Program-made: the position numbers and the translations under genes | Shown here: piece after piece, positions 27,477-36,439 of the stretch | Layout of the letters: every line of letters begins with the position of its first letter | Position numbering within the stretch: position 1 is the first letter of the stretch | Notes under the pieces: generated by a model | Databases searched by the model: none | What the model was told of the DNA's origin: nothing | What the model saw: the letters and a program-made list of their open reading frames with translations, nothing else | Source: Streptomyces sp. HmicA12 | GTDB lineage: Bacteria; Actinomycetota; Actinomycetes; Streptomycetales; Streptomycetaceae | Length of the DNA: 64,000 nucleotides | Reading direction: 5' to 3' | Assembly: GCF_000373565.1 (NCBI RefSeq) | Contig: NZ_KB891805.1 | Coordinates: forward strand, 62,001 to 126,000

Positions 27477-28121
27477 ATGAATGTCCTGACCGACAACTTC
27501 TCGACGTACTGGAAGGGCTTCCTCGGTACCGTCGAACTCACCGTCTACGCCTCGCTGCTCGCGCTGGTCCTCGGCTTCCTCATGGCGTCGTTCCGGGTCG
27601 CGCCCGTCGGCTCCTTCCGGGTCTTCGGAACCGCCTGGGTCACCATCCTGCGCAACACGCCGCTGACGCTGCTCTTCTTCGCGGTGCTGCTCGGCCTGCC
27701 GCGCTTCGGGCTCGTACTGCCCTTCCAGCTCTTCGCGGTGCTCGCGCTCGGCTGCTACACCTCCGCCTTCATCTGCGAGGCGCTGCGCGCCGGCATCAAC
27801 ACCGTGCCCCGGGGACAGGGCGAGGCGGCCCGCAGTCTCGGCATGACCTTCGGGCAGACGCTGACCACCGTGATCCTGCCGCAGGCCTTCCGGTCCGTGA
27901 TCCCGCCGGTCGGCTCCACGCTCATCGCGCTGGCCAAGAACTCGGCGATCGCGGGCGCGTTCAGCGTCGTCGAGCTGCTCGGCACGTACAAGACGCTCAG
28001 CGAACTCGGCTACAACATCATCTGGACGTTCGTCTGGATCGCGCTCGGCTACCTGATCATCACGCTCGCCATCAGCGCCCTCTTCAACGTCCTCGAGAAG
28101 CGCTGGGGTGTCGCCCGATGA
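27477..28121 (+). CDS. gluC: glutamate ABC transporter permease 1
   Basis: A 214-residue HisM-type permease with five helices; the EAA loop reads GQGEAARSLGMTFGQTL. GAGGAGG precedes ATG 27477. The stop overlaps the next permease start by four bases. Confidence 0.92.
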   Translation: MNVLTDNFSTYWKGFLGTVELTVYASLLALVLGFLMASFRVAPVGSFRVFGTAWVTILRNTPLTLLFFAVLLGLPRFGLVLPFQLFAVLALGCYTSAFICEALRAGINTVPRGQGEAARSLGMTFGQTLTTVILPQAFRSVIPPVGSTLIALAKNSAIAGAFSVVELLGTYKTLSELGYNIIWTFVWIALGYLIITLAISALFNVLEKRWGVAR

Positions 28122-28987
28122 AAGCCCTCGACCACTCCGCCACCGCGCTCTACGACATTCCCGGCCCGAAGACCGAGCGCCGCCACAAGCTCTACGGCCT
28201 CATCTCCACACTGGCCGTGCTGGGGATCGTCGCCTGGGTGCTGTACCTCCTCTTCGACACGGACCAGTTCACGTCCACGAAGTGGATGCCCTTCGAGTAC
28301 AAGGGCATCCAGGAACTGCTGCTGCGCGGCCTCGGCAACACGCTGAAGGCGTTCGCCCTCGCGGCCGTCCTCTCGCTCGTGCTCGGGACCCTGCTGGCCG
28401 TCGGACGGCTCTCCGACCACAGGCCGGTGCGGTGGGTGGCCACGCTCTTCGTGGAGTTCTTCCGCGCCATGCCGGTCCTCGTGATGATCTTCTTCATCTA
28501 CGTGGCCCTGAAGGTCGAGCCGCTGCCCGCGTTGGTGGCCGGTCTCACCCTCTACAACGGGTCCGTGCTCGCCGAGGTGTTCCGCTCCGGCATCAACTCC
28601 GTGGAGCGCGGGCAGCGCGAGGCCGCGTACGCGCTCGGCATGCGCAAGACGCAGGTCATGGCGCACGTGCTCGTGCCGCAGGCGGTACGGGCCATGCTGC
28701 CGGCCATCATCAGCCAGCTGGTGGTGGCCCTGAAGGACACCTCGCTGGGCTATCTGATCACCTATGAGGAGTTCCTCCACGCCGGGAAGCTCATCGCGTC
28801 GAACCTCGACTACGATTTGCCGTTCATCCCCGTGGTGATGGTGATCTCGCCGATCTACATCGGGATGTGCATGTTGCTGTCGTGGTTCGCCCAGTGGGTG
28901 GCCAGGCGTCAGCGGCGCAATCCCAAGACCGAGGCCGCCGACATCGCGCCGGCCGAACCAGGGACGCTGCTGCCGGGCGTGCAGTAG
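28118..28987 (+). CDS. gluD: glutamate ABC transporter permease 2
   Basis: A 289-residue HisM-type permease with a longer cytoplasmic N-terminus and a first helix separated from the core; the EAA loop is GQREAAYALGMRKTQVM. It forms the heterodimeric channel with the preceding permease. The operon ends here, followed by an 8-bp-stem hairpin at 29030. Confidence 0.92.
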   Translation: MKALDHSATALYDIPGPKTERRHKLYGLISTLAVLGIVAWVLYLLFDTDQFTSTKWMPFEYKGIQELLLRGLGNTLKAFALAAVLSLVLGTLLAVGRLSDHRPVRWVATLFVEFFRAMPVLVMIFFIYVALKVEPLPALVAGLTLYNGSVLAEVFRSGINSVERGQREAAYALGMRKTQVMAHVLVPQAVRAMLPAIISQLVVALKDTSLGYLITYEEFLHAGKLIASNLDYDLPFIPVVMVISPIYIGMCMLLSWFAQWVARRQRRNPKTEAADIAPAEPGTLLPGVQ

Positions 28988-29029
28988 CCAGAGCATCGGC
29001 CGTCACCGCCCCGCGGCAGCCGGAGATCA

Positions 29030-29049
29030 CTTCCCGAGCGTTCGGGAAG
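29030..29049 (+). terminator. hairpin after glutamate importer operon
   Basis: CTTCCCGA (29030-29037) and TCGGGAAG (29042-29049) form a perfect 8-bp stem with a GCGT loop 43 bp after the last permease stop. There is no T tract, as is usual in streptomycete terminators. Confidence 0.6.
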
Positions 29050-29169
29050 AAGGTCAGCTGCGCGGTGGGACGTGATGTGCCTGCTTGCCGAGGCCGAGCG
29101 GGCCCCCGTCGCATTCGTACGCGACAGGGGCGCCGCTCTCCTTGGTTTCGGGGCCCGGTTCCGGGGCCC

Positions 29170-29958
29170 TCAGGCGTCCTTCTTGGTCGCGCGGTGGGCA
29201 CTGCGGCCGTTCGTGGTGGTGGCGGCGGCCGGGAGCGGGGCCTGGGCCGCCTTCGTGACATCGGCCACCAGCTCGACCACGTCGGGGCCGTACGCCCCCG
29301 AGTTGACCACCTTCAGGAGCAGCACGAACGAGCCGCCGCCGTGCTTGCGGGCCAGGCGCTCGTGGTGACGGGCCAGATAGCGGGTGGCCGCCTGGTTGGT
29401 GATCGGGAGCTGGCCGCAGAAGAGGAAGACCGGTCTGGCCTCTCTGGCGTCCCGCGACTCGCCCGCGGTCAGGCGGGCCAGGATCACGTACTCGGTCCTG
29501 CCGGGCTCCAGACGGTAGCGCTCGGAGCCGACCTGGAAGGCGCCGCGGTCCGGGCCCGGCTCGGGGTCGGTGTTGACGCGGATGCCGGGCAGCAGGCTCA
29601 CCATGTGCGCCGCCATGCGGCGGTTGGAGGCCGGGCCGCCGACGCAGAACTCCGTGCGCTCGCCGAAACCCTGCTGCGCCGTGTCGTGGGCGACGACCTG
29701 GGCATGCGCCCCGCAGTCCTTGATGAGGGCGGAGAGTTCGAGCAGGGCGAAGACGTCGTGCCGCTTGACCGTCAGCTCGGGGCCGCCCGCGTCGCGGTTC
29801 ACGACCAGCAGGGACTCGGAGTTGTCGGGCAGCCCGAAGAAGGCCTGCTTGCGGCGGAGCCTGCGCCGCCACAGATAGGTGCGGGCGAGCCAGCCCAGCG
29901 AGGCGCTGATGCCCGCCGCGATCAGGCCGAGGACGATGTTGCGCACGTCGTCAGTCAT
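29170..29958 (-). CDS. membrane-anchored protein, unknown function
   Basis: A 262-residue protein with one N-terminal transmembrane helix (VRNIVLGLIAAGISASLGWLA) and a cytoplasmic-looking domain containing ALLELSALIKDCGAH, a basic patch WRRRLRRK after the helix, and a Thr/Lys-rich tail ending KKDA. I do not recognise the family. ATG 29958 begins right before the helix; the upstream in-frame extension is non-coding. It is divergent from the gamma-glutamyltransferase gene, with about 100 bp between them. Confidence 0.75.
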   Translation of the reverse strand: MTDDVRNIVLGLIAAGISASLGWLARTYLWRRRLRRKQAFFGLPDNSESLLVVNRDAGGPELTVKRHDVFALLELSALIKDCGAHAQVVAHDTAQQGFGERTEFCVGGPASNRRMAAHMVSLLPGIRVNTDPEPGPDRGAFQVGSERYRLEPGRTEYVILARLTAGESRDAREARPVFLFCGQLPITNQAATRYLARHHERLARKHGGGSFVLLLKVVNSGAYGPDVVELVADVTKAAQAPLPAAATTTNGRSAHRATKKDA

Positions 29959-30061
29959 GGGGGCGCACTCTAGCCAACGTACGGACCGGTGTTCGAGGGG
30001 GTCCTGACGGGTAGCGGAAGTCAAGTTACGCTGCGCGAACCGCTGTTGACCGGAGGTACTG

Positions 30062-31861
30062 ATGAGGCGTTCAGTTGGGCGGAATCTGTCGTTGTGCGCG
30101 GTGGCGGCGAGCATGGTGGCCGTCGGCGCGGCGGCGCCACCTTCCTCCGCGTCGGCTCCTCGGAAGGTGCCGGTCGCCGTCGGCCACGGCGGGGCGGTGG
30201 CCAGTGTCGACGCGGACGCCTCGGCCGCCGGGATCGAGGTCCTGAAGAACGGGGGCAACGCGGTGGACGCCGCCGTCGCCACCGCGGCCGCCCTCGGCGT
30301 CACCGAGCCGTACTCGTCCGGTGTCGGCGGTGGCGGCTACTTCGTCTACTACGACGCCAAGTCCCGCACGGTGCACACCATCGACGGCCGGGAGACCGCG
30401 CCGCTGACGGCGGACTCCGGACTGTTCCTGGAGGACGGCAAGCCGCTCGCCTTCAACGACGCCGTCACCAGCGGGCTCAGCGTGGGCACGCCGGGCACCC
30501 CGGCCACCTGGCAGTCGGCTCTCGACGCCTGGGGCAGCGAGAGGCTCGGCACCGTGCTGAAGCCCGCGACCCGGATCGCGCGCGACGGCTTCACCGTCGA
30601 CGACACCTTCCGCTCGCAGACCGCGTCGAACGAGGCCAGGTTCCGCAATTTCCCCGACACGGCGAAGCTGTTCCTGCCGGGCGGGCAGCTGCCGGTGGTC
30701 GGCTCGACGTTCAAGAACCCCGATCTGGCGCGCACGTACGAGGAGTTGAGCCGCAAGGGAGTCGGCGCGATCTACCGCGGCGATCTCGGCGCCGACATCG
30801 TGAAGACGGTCAACAAGCCGCCGGTCGACCCGGGTTCGGGCTACAACGCGCGGCCCGGCGAGCTGTCGGCCAAGGACCTGAAGGCCTACGCGGCCAAGTA
30901 CCGGGCGCCGTCGAAGACCTCGTACCGCGGGCTCGGCGTCTACTCCATGGCGCCGTCGTCGTCCGGTGGCACGACGGTCGGTGAAGCCCTCAACATCCTT
31001 GAGAAGACCGACCTTTCGAAGGCCTCGGACGTCACGTACCTGCACCGGTTCATCGAGGCGAGCCGGATCGCGTTCGCCGACCGGGGACGCTGGGTCGGCG
31101 ACCCGGCCTTCGAGGACGTACCGACGAAGCAGCTGCTCTCGCAGCGGTTCGCCGACTCCCGCGAGTGCCTCATCAAGGACGACGCCGTGCTCACCAGCCC
31201 GGTGGCGCCCGGCGACCCGAAGCACCCCGGGACGTGCGGCAAGGCCGGTGACAAGGCCGCTCCGACGACGTACGAGGGCGAGAACACCACACACCTCACG
31301 GCCGCCGACAAGTGGGGCAACGTCGTCTCCTACACGCTCACCATCGAGTCGACCGGCGGCAGCGGCATCACCGTGCCGGGCCGCGGATTCCTGCTCAACA
31401 ACGAGCTGACCGACTTCTCCTTCGCCCCGGCGAACCCGGCGGTGCACGACCCGAACCTGCCGGGCCCGGGCAAGCGGCCGCGGTCGTCGATCTCGCCGAC
31501 CATCGTGCTCGACAAGGCCGGCAGGCCCGTGGTGGCGGTCGGTTCGCCCGGGGGCGCCACCATCATCACCACGGTGCTGCAGACGCTCACCGGGTTCCTC
31601 GACCGCGGGCTGCCACTCGTCGACGCCATCGCGGCGCCGCGCGCCAGCCAGCGCAACGCCGCGCAGACCGAGCTCGAACCCGGCCTGTACGACAGTGAGT
31701 TGCGGGGCAAGCTCGAAGCCATCGGGCACTCCTTCAAGCTGAACCCGGAGATCGGGGCCGCCACCGGTGTGCAGCGGCTGCCGGGCGGCAAGTGGCTCGC
31801 GGCCGCCGAGAAGGTACGGCGTGGTGGGGGCTCGGCGATGGTGGTCCGACCCGCAAAGTGA
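30062..31861 (+). CDS. ggt: gamma-glutamyltransferase
   Basis: A 599-residue exported Ntn-hydrolase that cleaves gamma-glutamyl bonds, for example in glutathione, transferring glutamyl to water or amino acids. It has a signal peptide (cleavage near SSASA), the large-subunit motif VTEPYSSGVGGGG, and the autocleavage/nucleophile Thr409 in ENTTHLTAADK. The small subunit carries SSISPTIV and GSPGGATIITTV. GGAGGT precedes the ATG. It lies 1 kb from the glutamate importer, which could recover the released glutamate. A 32-bp perfect palindrome follows the stop. Confidence 0.95.
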   Translation: MRRSVGRNLSLCAVAASMVAVGAAAPPSSASAPRKVPVAVGHGGAVASVDADASAAGIEVLKNGGNAVDAAVATAAALGVTEPYSSGVGGGGYFVYYDAKSRTVHTIDGRETAPLTADSGLFLEDGKPLAFNDAVTSGLSVGTPGTPATWQSALDAWGSERLGTVLKPATRIARDGFTVDDTFRSQTASNEARFRNFPDTAKLFLPGGQLPVVGSTFKNPDLARTYEELSRKGVGAIYRGDLGADIVKTVNKPPVDPGSGYNARPGELSAKDLKAYAAKYRAPSKTSYRGLGVYSMAPSSSGGTTVGEALNILEKTDLSKASDVTYLHRFIEASRIAFADRGRWVGDPAFEDVPTKQLLSQRFADSRECLIKDDAVLTSPVAPGDPKHPGTCGKAGDKAAPTTYEGENTTHLTAADKWGNVVSYTLTIESTGGSGITVPGRGFLLNNELTDFSFAPANPAVHDPNLPGPGKRPRSSISPTIVLDKAGRPVVAVGSPGGATIITTVLQTLTGFLDRGLPLVDAIAAPRASQRNAAQTELEPGLYDSELRGKLEAIGHSFKLNPEIGAATGVQRLPGGKWLAAAEKVRRGGGSAMVVRPAK

Positions 31862-31872
31862 CGAACCCGCGT

Positions 31873-31904
31873 ATCGGCCCACGGGATGCATCCCGTGGGC
31901 CGAT
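31873..31904. terminator. 32-bp perfect palindrome after ggt
   Basis: ATCGGCCCACGGGATG followed at once by its exact reverse complement, starting 12 bp after the ggt stop and ending 36 bp before the next kinase gene. As RNA it would form a stem of about 14 bp with a tight loop, probably terminating ggt. It could also bind the downstream response regulator. Confidence 0.65.
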
Positions 31905-31939
31905 GCCCGCCCGGGGCCCGTCCTCGTACGCTCGCCGCT

Positions 31940-33097
31940 GTGAACGCCATACCGAAGCCTCATCCCGTCGCCGCCGCGTGCGGGCTCGCCCTGTATCCGG
32001 TCGCCCTGACACTGCCGCTCTTCGGGTCGTCGGACGTGGGACCGGTCGTGCGCGTCATGGGGGTCGCCCTCGTCGCCGTGCTGCTGGTGGGGGTCGTGCG
32101 CCAGATACCGCTGCTCGGGCTCGCCGTGATCCTGCTGGGAACGGTCGTCGCGGTGGCCGCGGCGCCGCCGTCCGGACCATGGAACAACAACGACGGCTCG
32201 CGGCAGATGACCCTGCTCGCGTTCGTGTCGGCCGACGTGGCGCTCGGCTATCTGGTCGCCGTCCGGCCGCGCCGACAGTGGATCGTCGGGATCGGGTTGT
32301 CCGTTCTCGTGCAGGCGTTGGCGATCGGCGCGTTCGCCGAACAGCCCAACCTCATCGGCCTGGGTGTCATCGCCCTGCTCGCGCTCCTCGTGGCGTGCAT
32401 GGCCGGGCTGCGGGACCGGGAGCGGCGCGAGCACGCCGCCGCCCTGCGCGGCCAGGCCGTCGCCGAGGCCGTCACCGCCGAACGGCTGCGCATCGCAAGG
32501 GAGTTGCACGACATGGTCTCCCACAGCATCGGCGTCATCGCGATCCAGTCGGGCGTCGCCGCCCGCGTCATCGAGACCCAGCCGCACGAGGCGCGCACGG
32601 CCCTGGAGGCCATCGAGGCGACCAGCCGCGAGACGCTCGCCGGGCTGCGCCGCACCCTCGTCGCACTGCGCCGGGCCGAGCCGGGCGGCGATGCGCCGCT
32701 CGTGCCGAGCACCGGGATCGGTGATCTCGGCGACCTGGTGGAGAGCGCGCGCCGCGACGCGGGCGTCCACGTCGACCTCGTACGCGAGGGGAGGGAACGC
32801 CGGCTGCCGCCCGACGTCGACCTGGCCGCGTACCGGATCGTCCAGGAGTCCCTCACCAACGTGGCGCGGCACGCGGGCACCGACGCCTGTCGGGTCCTCG
32901 TTGCGTACGGCGACGACGAGCTGTTCCTGGAGATCGTCGACGCCGGGGCGGGATCCCCGGCTGGCGTGCCCGGCATGGGGATCACGGGGATGGGGGAGCG
33001 CGTGAGTCTGCTGCACGGCGAGTTCAGCGCGGGACCGGGGCCCGAGGGCGGGTTCCGGGTCGCGGCGCGGATACCGCTGCCGGGGGCGGGCCGATGA
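31940..33097 (+). CDS. sensor histidine kinase, DesK/NarX type
   Basis: A 385-residue kinase with five or six short membrane helices (residues about 10-155), HisKA_3 with phospho-acceptor His190 in ARELHDMVSHSI, and a HATPase domain (QESLTNVARHAG; GITGMGERV). The start is GTG 31940; an in-frame upstream extension is intergenic. It overlaps its response regulator by four bases. The signal is unknown; neighbouring ggt could be a target. Confidence 0.9.
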   Translation: MNAIPKPHPVAAACGLALYPVALTLPLFGSSDVGPVVRVMGVALVAVLLVGVVRQIPLLGLAVILLGTVVAVAAAPPSGPWNNNDGSRQMTLLAFVSADVALGYLVAVRPRRQWIVGIGLSVLVQALAIGAFAEQPNLIGLGVIALLALLVACMAGLRDRERREHAAALRGQAVAEAVTAERLRIARELHDMVSHSIGVIAIQSGVAARVIETQPHEARTALEAIEATSRETLAGLRRTLVALRRAEPGGDAPLVPSTGIGDLGDLVESARRDAGVHVDLVREGRERRLPPDVDLAAYRIVQESLTNVARHAGTDACRVLVAYGDDELFLEIVDAGAGSPAGVPGMGITGMGERVSLLHGEFSAGPGPEGGFRVAARIPLPGAGR

Positions 33098-33756
33098 CCG
33101 TGCGCGTCCTGCTGGTCGACGACCAGCCGCTCGTCCGGTCGGGGCTGCGCGTCCTCATCGCCGACACCGACGACCTGGAGGTGGCCGGGGAGGCGGGCGA
33201 CGGCGCCGAGGCGGTCGAGCTGGCCGAGACACTCCGGCCCGACGTCGTCGTCATGGACATCCGGATGCCCGGCACGGACGGCATCGAGGCGACCCGCCGG
33301 ATCATGGCAGGGGACAGCGGGTCCCGGGTCCTCGTGCTCACCACCTTCGACGAGGACGACTACGTGTACGGGGCCCTGCGCGCCGGCGCCAGCGGCTTCG
33401 CCGTGAAGGACATGCAGCTGGAGGAGATCCTCGCGGCCGTGCGCGTGGTCGCCGCCGGGGACGCCCTCATCGCGCCGGGTGTCACCCGCCGTCTGATCGC
33501 GGACTTCGTGGGGCGGCCCGGGCCCGCGGCGACGCGCTCGCCCCGCCGCGTCGAGGGGATCACGGAGCGGGAGCGCGAGGTGCTGACCCTGGTCGGGCTC
33601 GGCCGCTCCAACCAGGAGATCGCCGAGGAGCTGTTCATCAGCGTCGCCACGACCAAGTCCCATGTGGCGCGCCTGTTCACCAAGCTGGACGCCCGGGATC
33701 GCGTCCAACTCGTCATCATCGCCTATGAGTTGGGACTGGTCGCCCCGTCCCGGTGA
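33094..33756 (+). CDS. NarL/FixJ family response regulator
   Basis: A 220-residue regulator: receiver domain with Asp55 in VMDIRMPG and Lys in AVKDMQ, then LuxR-type HTH (NQEIAEELFISVATTKSHVARL). The ATGA overlap with the kinase indicates coupled translation. It converges with the methionine aminopeptidase gene 20 bp downstream. Confidence 0.93.
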   Translation: MTVRVLLVDDQPLVRSGLRVLIADTDDLEVAGEAGDGAEAVELAETLRPDVVVMDIRMPGTDGIEATRRIMAGDSGSRVLVLTTFDEDDYVYGALRAGASGFAVKDMQLEEILAAVRVVAAGDALIAPGVTRRLIADFVGRPGPAATRSPRRVEGITEREREVLTLVGLGRSNQEIAEELFISVATTKSHVARLFTKLDARDRVQLVIIAYELGLVAPSR

Positions 33757-33776
33757 GGGCCTTTGGCCGGTCGCTC

Positions 33777-34544
33777 CTACAGGGCCGTCAGAATCCGCGG
33801 GCCGTTCTCGGTGATCGCGACGGTGTGCTCGGCGTGCGCGGCGCGGGAGCCGTCGTTCGTGCGCAGCGTCCAGCCGTCCGACGCCTCGTGGTAGTCGTCC
33901 GTGCCGCCGCCGATCAGCATCGGCTCGATGGCCAGGACCATGCCGTGGCGCAGCGGCATGCCGCGGCCCGGCCGCCCCTCGTTCGGGACGCCCGGGTCCT
34001 CGTGCATGTGCCGTCCCACGCCGTGTCCGCCGAAGTCCTGCGGGATCCCGTACCCGGCGGCGCGGCAGACCGAGCCGACGGCGTGCGCGATGTCGCCGAT
34101 GCGGTTGCCGACGACGGCCGCGCCGATGCCCGCGGCCAGCGCCCGCTCGGCGGTCTCGACGAGCCGGACGTCCTCGGCCCTGGCCCGTCCCACGACGAAG
34201 CTGACGGCGGAGTCCCCGACCCAGCCGTCCAGCTCGGCCCCGAAGTCGATCGACACCAGGTCGCCGTCGCGGAGCCGGTACGCGGTCGGGATGCCGTGCA
34301 CGATCGCGTCGTTCACGGACGTGCAGAGCACCGCGGGGAACGCGGTGGCCGCGAAGGAGGGGCGGTAGCCGAGGAACGGTGAGCCCGCGCCCGCCTTCCG
34401 CAGCACCTCGTGCGCCACCTCGTCGAGCTCCAGCAGGCTCACGCCCACGGCCGCGTGCTCCCGCGCGGCGGTCAGGGCCTGGGCCACGACACGGCCCGCT
34501 TCACGCATCGCGTCGACGGACGCGTCTGTCTTGATCTCCACCAT
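33777..34544 (-). CDS. map: type I methionine aminopeptidase (accessory copy)
   Basis: A 255-residue M24A peptidase that removes N-terminal Met from nascent proteins. Metal ligands are visible in order: Asp in SIDFGAELDG, Asp in WVGDSAVSF, His in GHGVGRHMHEDP, Glu in AIEPML and Glu in HAEHTVAI. It is not in the usual secY-adk-map-infA ribosomal context, so it is probably a second copy. The gene is divergent from a small XRE regulator, with a 27-bp inverted repeat between them. Confidence 0.93.
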   Translation of the reverse strand: MVEIKTDASVDAMREAGRVVAQALTAAREHAAVGVSLLELDEVAHEVLRKAGAGSPFLGYRPSFAATAFPAVLCTSVNDAIVHGIPTAYRLRDGDLVSIDFGAELDGWVGDSAVSFVVGRARAEDVRLVETAERALAAGIGAAVVGNRIGDIAHAVGSVCRAAGYGIPQDFGGHGVGRHMHEDPGVPNEGRPGRGMPLRHGMVLAIEPMLIGGGTDDYHEASDGWTLRTNDGSRAAHAEHTVAITENGPRILTAL

Positions 34545-34552
34545 GCCAATAA

Positions 34553-34579
34553 CTATACCGGTATTGTAATCCGGTATAG
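34553..34579. promoter_or_regulatory. inverted repeat CTATACCGG-N9-CCGGTATAG
   Basis: Perfect 9-base arms (34553-34561, 34571-34579) flank TATTGTAAT. The segment is unusually AT-rich for this genome and includes TATACC and GGTATA elements usable as -10 boxes in both directions. It starts 8 bp before the map ATG and ends 27 bp before the XRE ATG, so one bound repressor could shut both genes. Confidence 0.7.
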
Positions 34580-34606
34580 GAATCGAGTCTCGGGTAGACT
34601 GACGGC

Positions 34607-34858
34607 ATGGTCCGAACCCCTTTGACTCCCGAAGAGCGTGAACGCGGCGAACGCCTGGGGCAGCTGCTCCGCGAGGCGCGGCACGGGCGCAGCATGACGG
34701 AGGTCGCCGCGGGCGCGGGCGTCTCCGTCGAGACGCTGCGCAAGATCGAGACGGGGCGCGCGCCGACCCCGACCTTCTTCACCATCGCCGCCGTCGCTCG
34801 CGAACTGGGCCTGTCCATGGACGAGTTGGTGGTGCGCTGCGCGCTGGTGCCCGCCTGA
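34607..34858 (+). CDS. small XRE family regulator
   Basis: An 83-residue single-domain Cro/cI HTH protein (residues about 16-75, MTEVAAGAGVSVETLRKIETGR). It has no sensor domain. Divergence from map and the shared palindrome make it the likely repressor of both genes. Confidence 0.88.
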   Translation: MVRTPLTPEERERGERLGQLLREARHGRSMTEVAAGAGVSVETLRKIETGRAPTPTFFTIAAVARELGLSMDELVVRCALVPA

Positions 34859-34944
34859 AAAGAGCGCGTAGCGCCTCCGTAACACGCCGGGTGTTTCCTT
34901 CCGGAGCGACAGGCTCCAGGGGCGCGAGGATCGGCGGGGCGCAC

Positions 34945-36279
34945 GTGACGGACGCGAAGGACACGCGGCAACTGCCGCTGCCGACAAGAGAGTTCGCGAA
35001 CTTTCTGCGCGGGCTCGTGACCCGCGTCGATCAGGGTGCGGGCTGGTGCGGCGTGTTCTGGCAGCGCGATCCCGAGGGTATGCGCGCGTGTCTCGACGGG
35101 CGCGAGGTGCCGCCCTGGGACGTCGTCGAGGCACTGCTCCAGGACCTCGCGGCCCTGCACGGCACGGAGCGCGCCGACCGTGAGGGCGCCACGGCGCGCA
35201 CCTTGCACCGCGCCTCGGCCCGGGTCTATGACGTGGCCCCCGGCGGCCGCGAGGCGCTGGTCGACCGCATCGACGTCATGACCCGCGAGCAGCGCTACGC
35301 CACCGAACGCCAACGCGACCTGGGCCGCCGTCTGGACGCGGCCACCACCTACGAACAGGCCGAGTCGGCCCGTCTGGACCTGGCCTGGGCCCGCGACGAC
35401 CACGACCGTGCGACGGCCCGCATCGCCGAACTCCACGACAGGCTCGCGGACTTGAGCCGAGAAGAAGCCCCTTCGGGGGCGCGGGGAACCGCGCGCCCGG
35501 CCACGACGCACCCGCACTCGCCCACGCCGCCCCACCCAGGCGAACGCGACGGCGAAGCCAAGCCCGCCAAGGACAAGAAGCGCCGCCCCAGGGGAAGCGC
35601 CCGCTTCGCCGGACTGGCCGTGGAGGACCAGCCCGCGCAGGACGCCCCACCCCCGGCCCGCGCGCCCGTGACGGTGGCCACCGGCGCCCGCTTCGCCGGA
35701 GCCCAGGACGACGACACCCCGGCGGCCCCCGCCGCGTCCCCGCTCGGCACCGCGGACCGCGAAGAGGTCACTGCCGCGGTCGAGACCCTGCTGAGGCTCC
35801 GCGCGGCGGCCCGCAGCGGCGAGGCGCACATCATCCTCGTGGAAGCCGCGCACTGGCCGGCCGCCCGTCTTCCCCTGCTCGCCGCCGAACTGCACCGGGC
35901 CGGCCTCGACGCCGACTGGGCCACTCTGCTGTGGGAGGCCGCGTCCTTGCCTCCGGCCCGCCTGGTCGACGCCGCGGACGCGCTCACCGCGGCCGGCCGC
36001 GTCGCCGACGGGCAGCAGGTGCTGCGCCAGGGCGTGGGCCGCCCGGCCGAGCTGATCGGCGACGCCGTCGCCGACCTCGACGCCGAGGGCCGGCGCCGCG
36101 AGGCCCGCGTCCTGCTCGACGCCTACGTCCGCACCCGCACCCCCGAGGAGGCGGCCCGCAGCGCGCTGCGCGAGCCCGGCCTGCTCGTCCCGCTGGTCCT
36201 CGACGCGGCGCGCGCCGTCTCCGACGACCGCTACCGGGACGTGGCGCACGCCCTCCGTGTCGCGGGGCACGCCGCCTGA
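34945..36279 (+). CDS. helical protein with degenerate N-terminal HTH-like region
   Basis: A 444-residue protein of unknown function. Residues about 10-75 (TREFANFLRGLV to VVEALLQDLAALHG) resemble the XRE-like N-terminal domain of streptomycete multi-domain proteins. A coiled-coil-prone segment follows (about 105-170), then a low-complexity linker (about 170-270) with two SARFAG/GARFAG repeats, then alpha-helical HEAT/TPR-like repeats to the end. Part of the linker (codons around 35461-35505) is encoded by the dispersed repeat core, so it may be an insertion tolerated in frame. GTG 34945 is chosen; an upstream ATG in frame lacks support. Confidence 0.7.
   Translation: MTDAKDTRQLPLPTREFANFLRGLVTRVDQGAGWCGVFWQRDPEGMRACLDGREVPPWDVVEALLQDLAALHGTERADREGATARTLHRASARVYDVAPGGREALVDRIDVMTREQRYATERQRDLGRRLDAATTYEQAESARLDLAWARDDHDRATARIAELHDRLADLSREEAPSGARGTARPATTHPHSPTPPHPGERDGEAKPAKDKKRRPRGSARFAGLAVEDQPAQDAPPPARAPVTVATGARFAGAQDDDTPAAPAASPLGTADREEVTAAVETLLRLRAAARSGEAHIILVEAAHWPAARLPLLAAELHRAGLDADWATLLWEAASLPPARLVDAADALTAAGRVADGQQVLRQGVGRPAELIGDAVADLDAEGRRREARVLLDAYVRTRTPEEAARSALREPGLLVPLVLDAARAVSDDRYRDVAHALRVAGHAA
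35461..35505. repeat. dispersed repeat, copy D inside a coding sequence
   Basis: The core GGGGCGCGGGGAACCGCGCG (35477 region) preceded by the small hairpin CCCCTTCGGGGG matches copies A and C, which are intergenic. Here it is translated in frame as part of a low-complexity linker (SGARGTARP). Confidence 0.6.
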
Positions 36280-36390
36280 ACCGTGCGCCACGACGCCGGA
36301 CCGTCACCCGCTCGGGTGTGAAACATGATCGATCCAGCGGGTTAACGACGATGGTCTTGGCAAGCCTTCCGGGTGGGCTTACGTTCGTCC

Positions 36391-36418
36391 CTCTACCACC
36401 CGGTCTACGGGCGTAGAG
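36391..36418. promoter_or_regulatory. nested inverted repeat before first nitrilase gene
   Basis: CTCTAC and GTAGAG enclose CCCG and CGGG, forming an interrupted stem. It ends 21 bp before the ATG and may be an operator or leader hairpin for the pyrimidine island. Confidence 0.4.
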
Positions 36419-36439
36419 GCTCAGGCAAAGGAGCGGCTC

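Noticed and set aside
30071..33016. 981-codon minus-strand open frame across ggt and the kinase gene
   Set aside because: The sequence is low complexity (Arg/Gly/Val rich), and the opposite strand carries two clear genes with conserved motifs.
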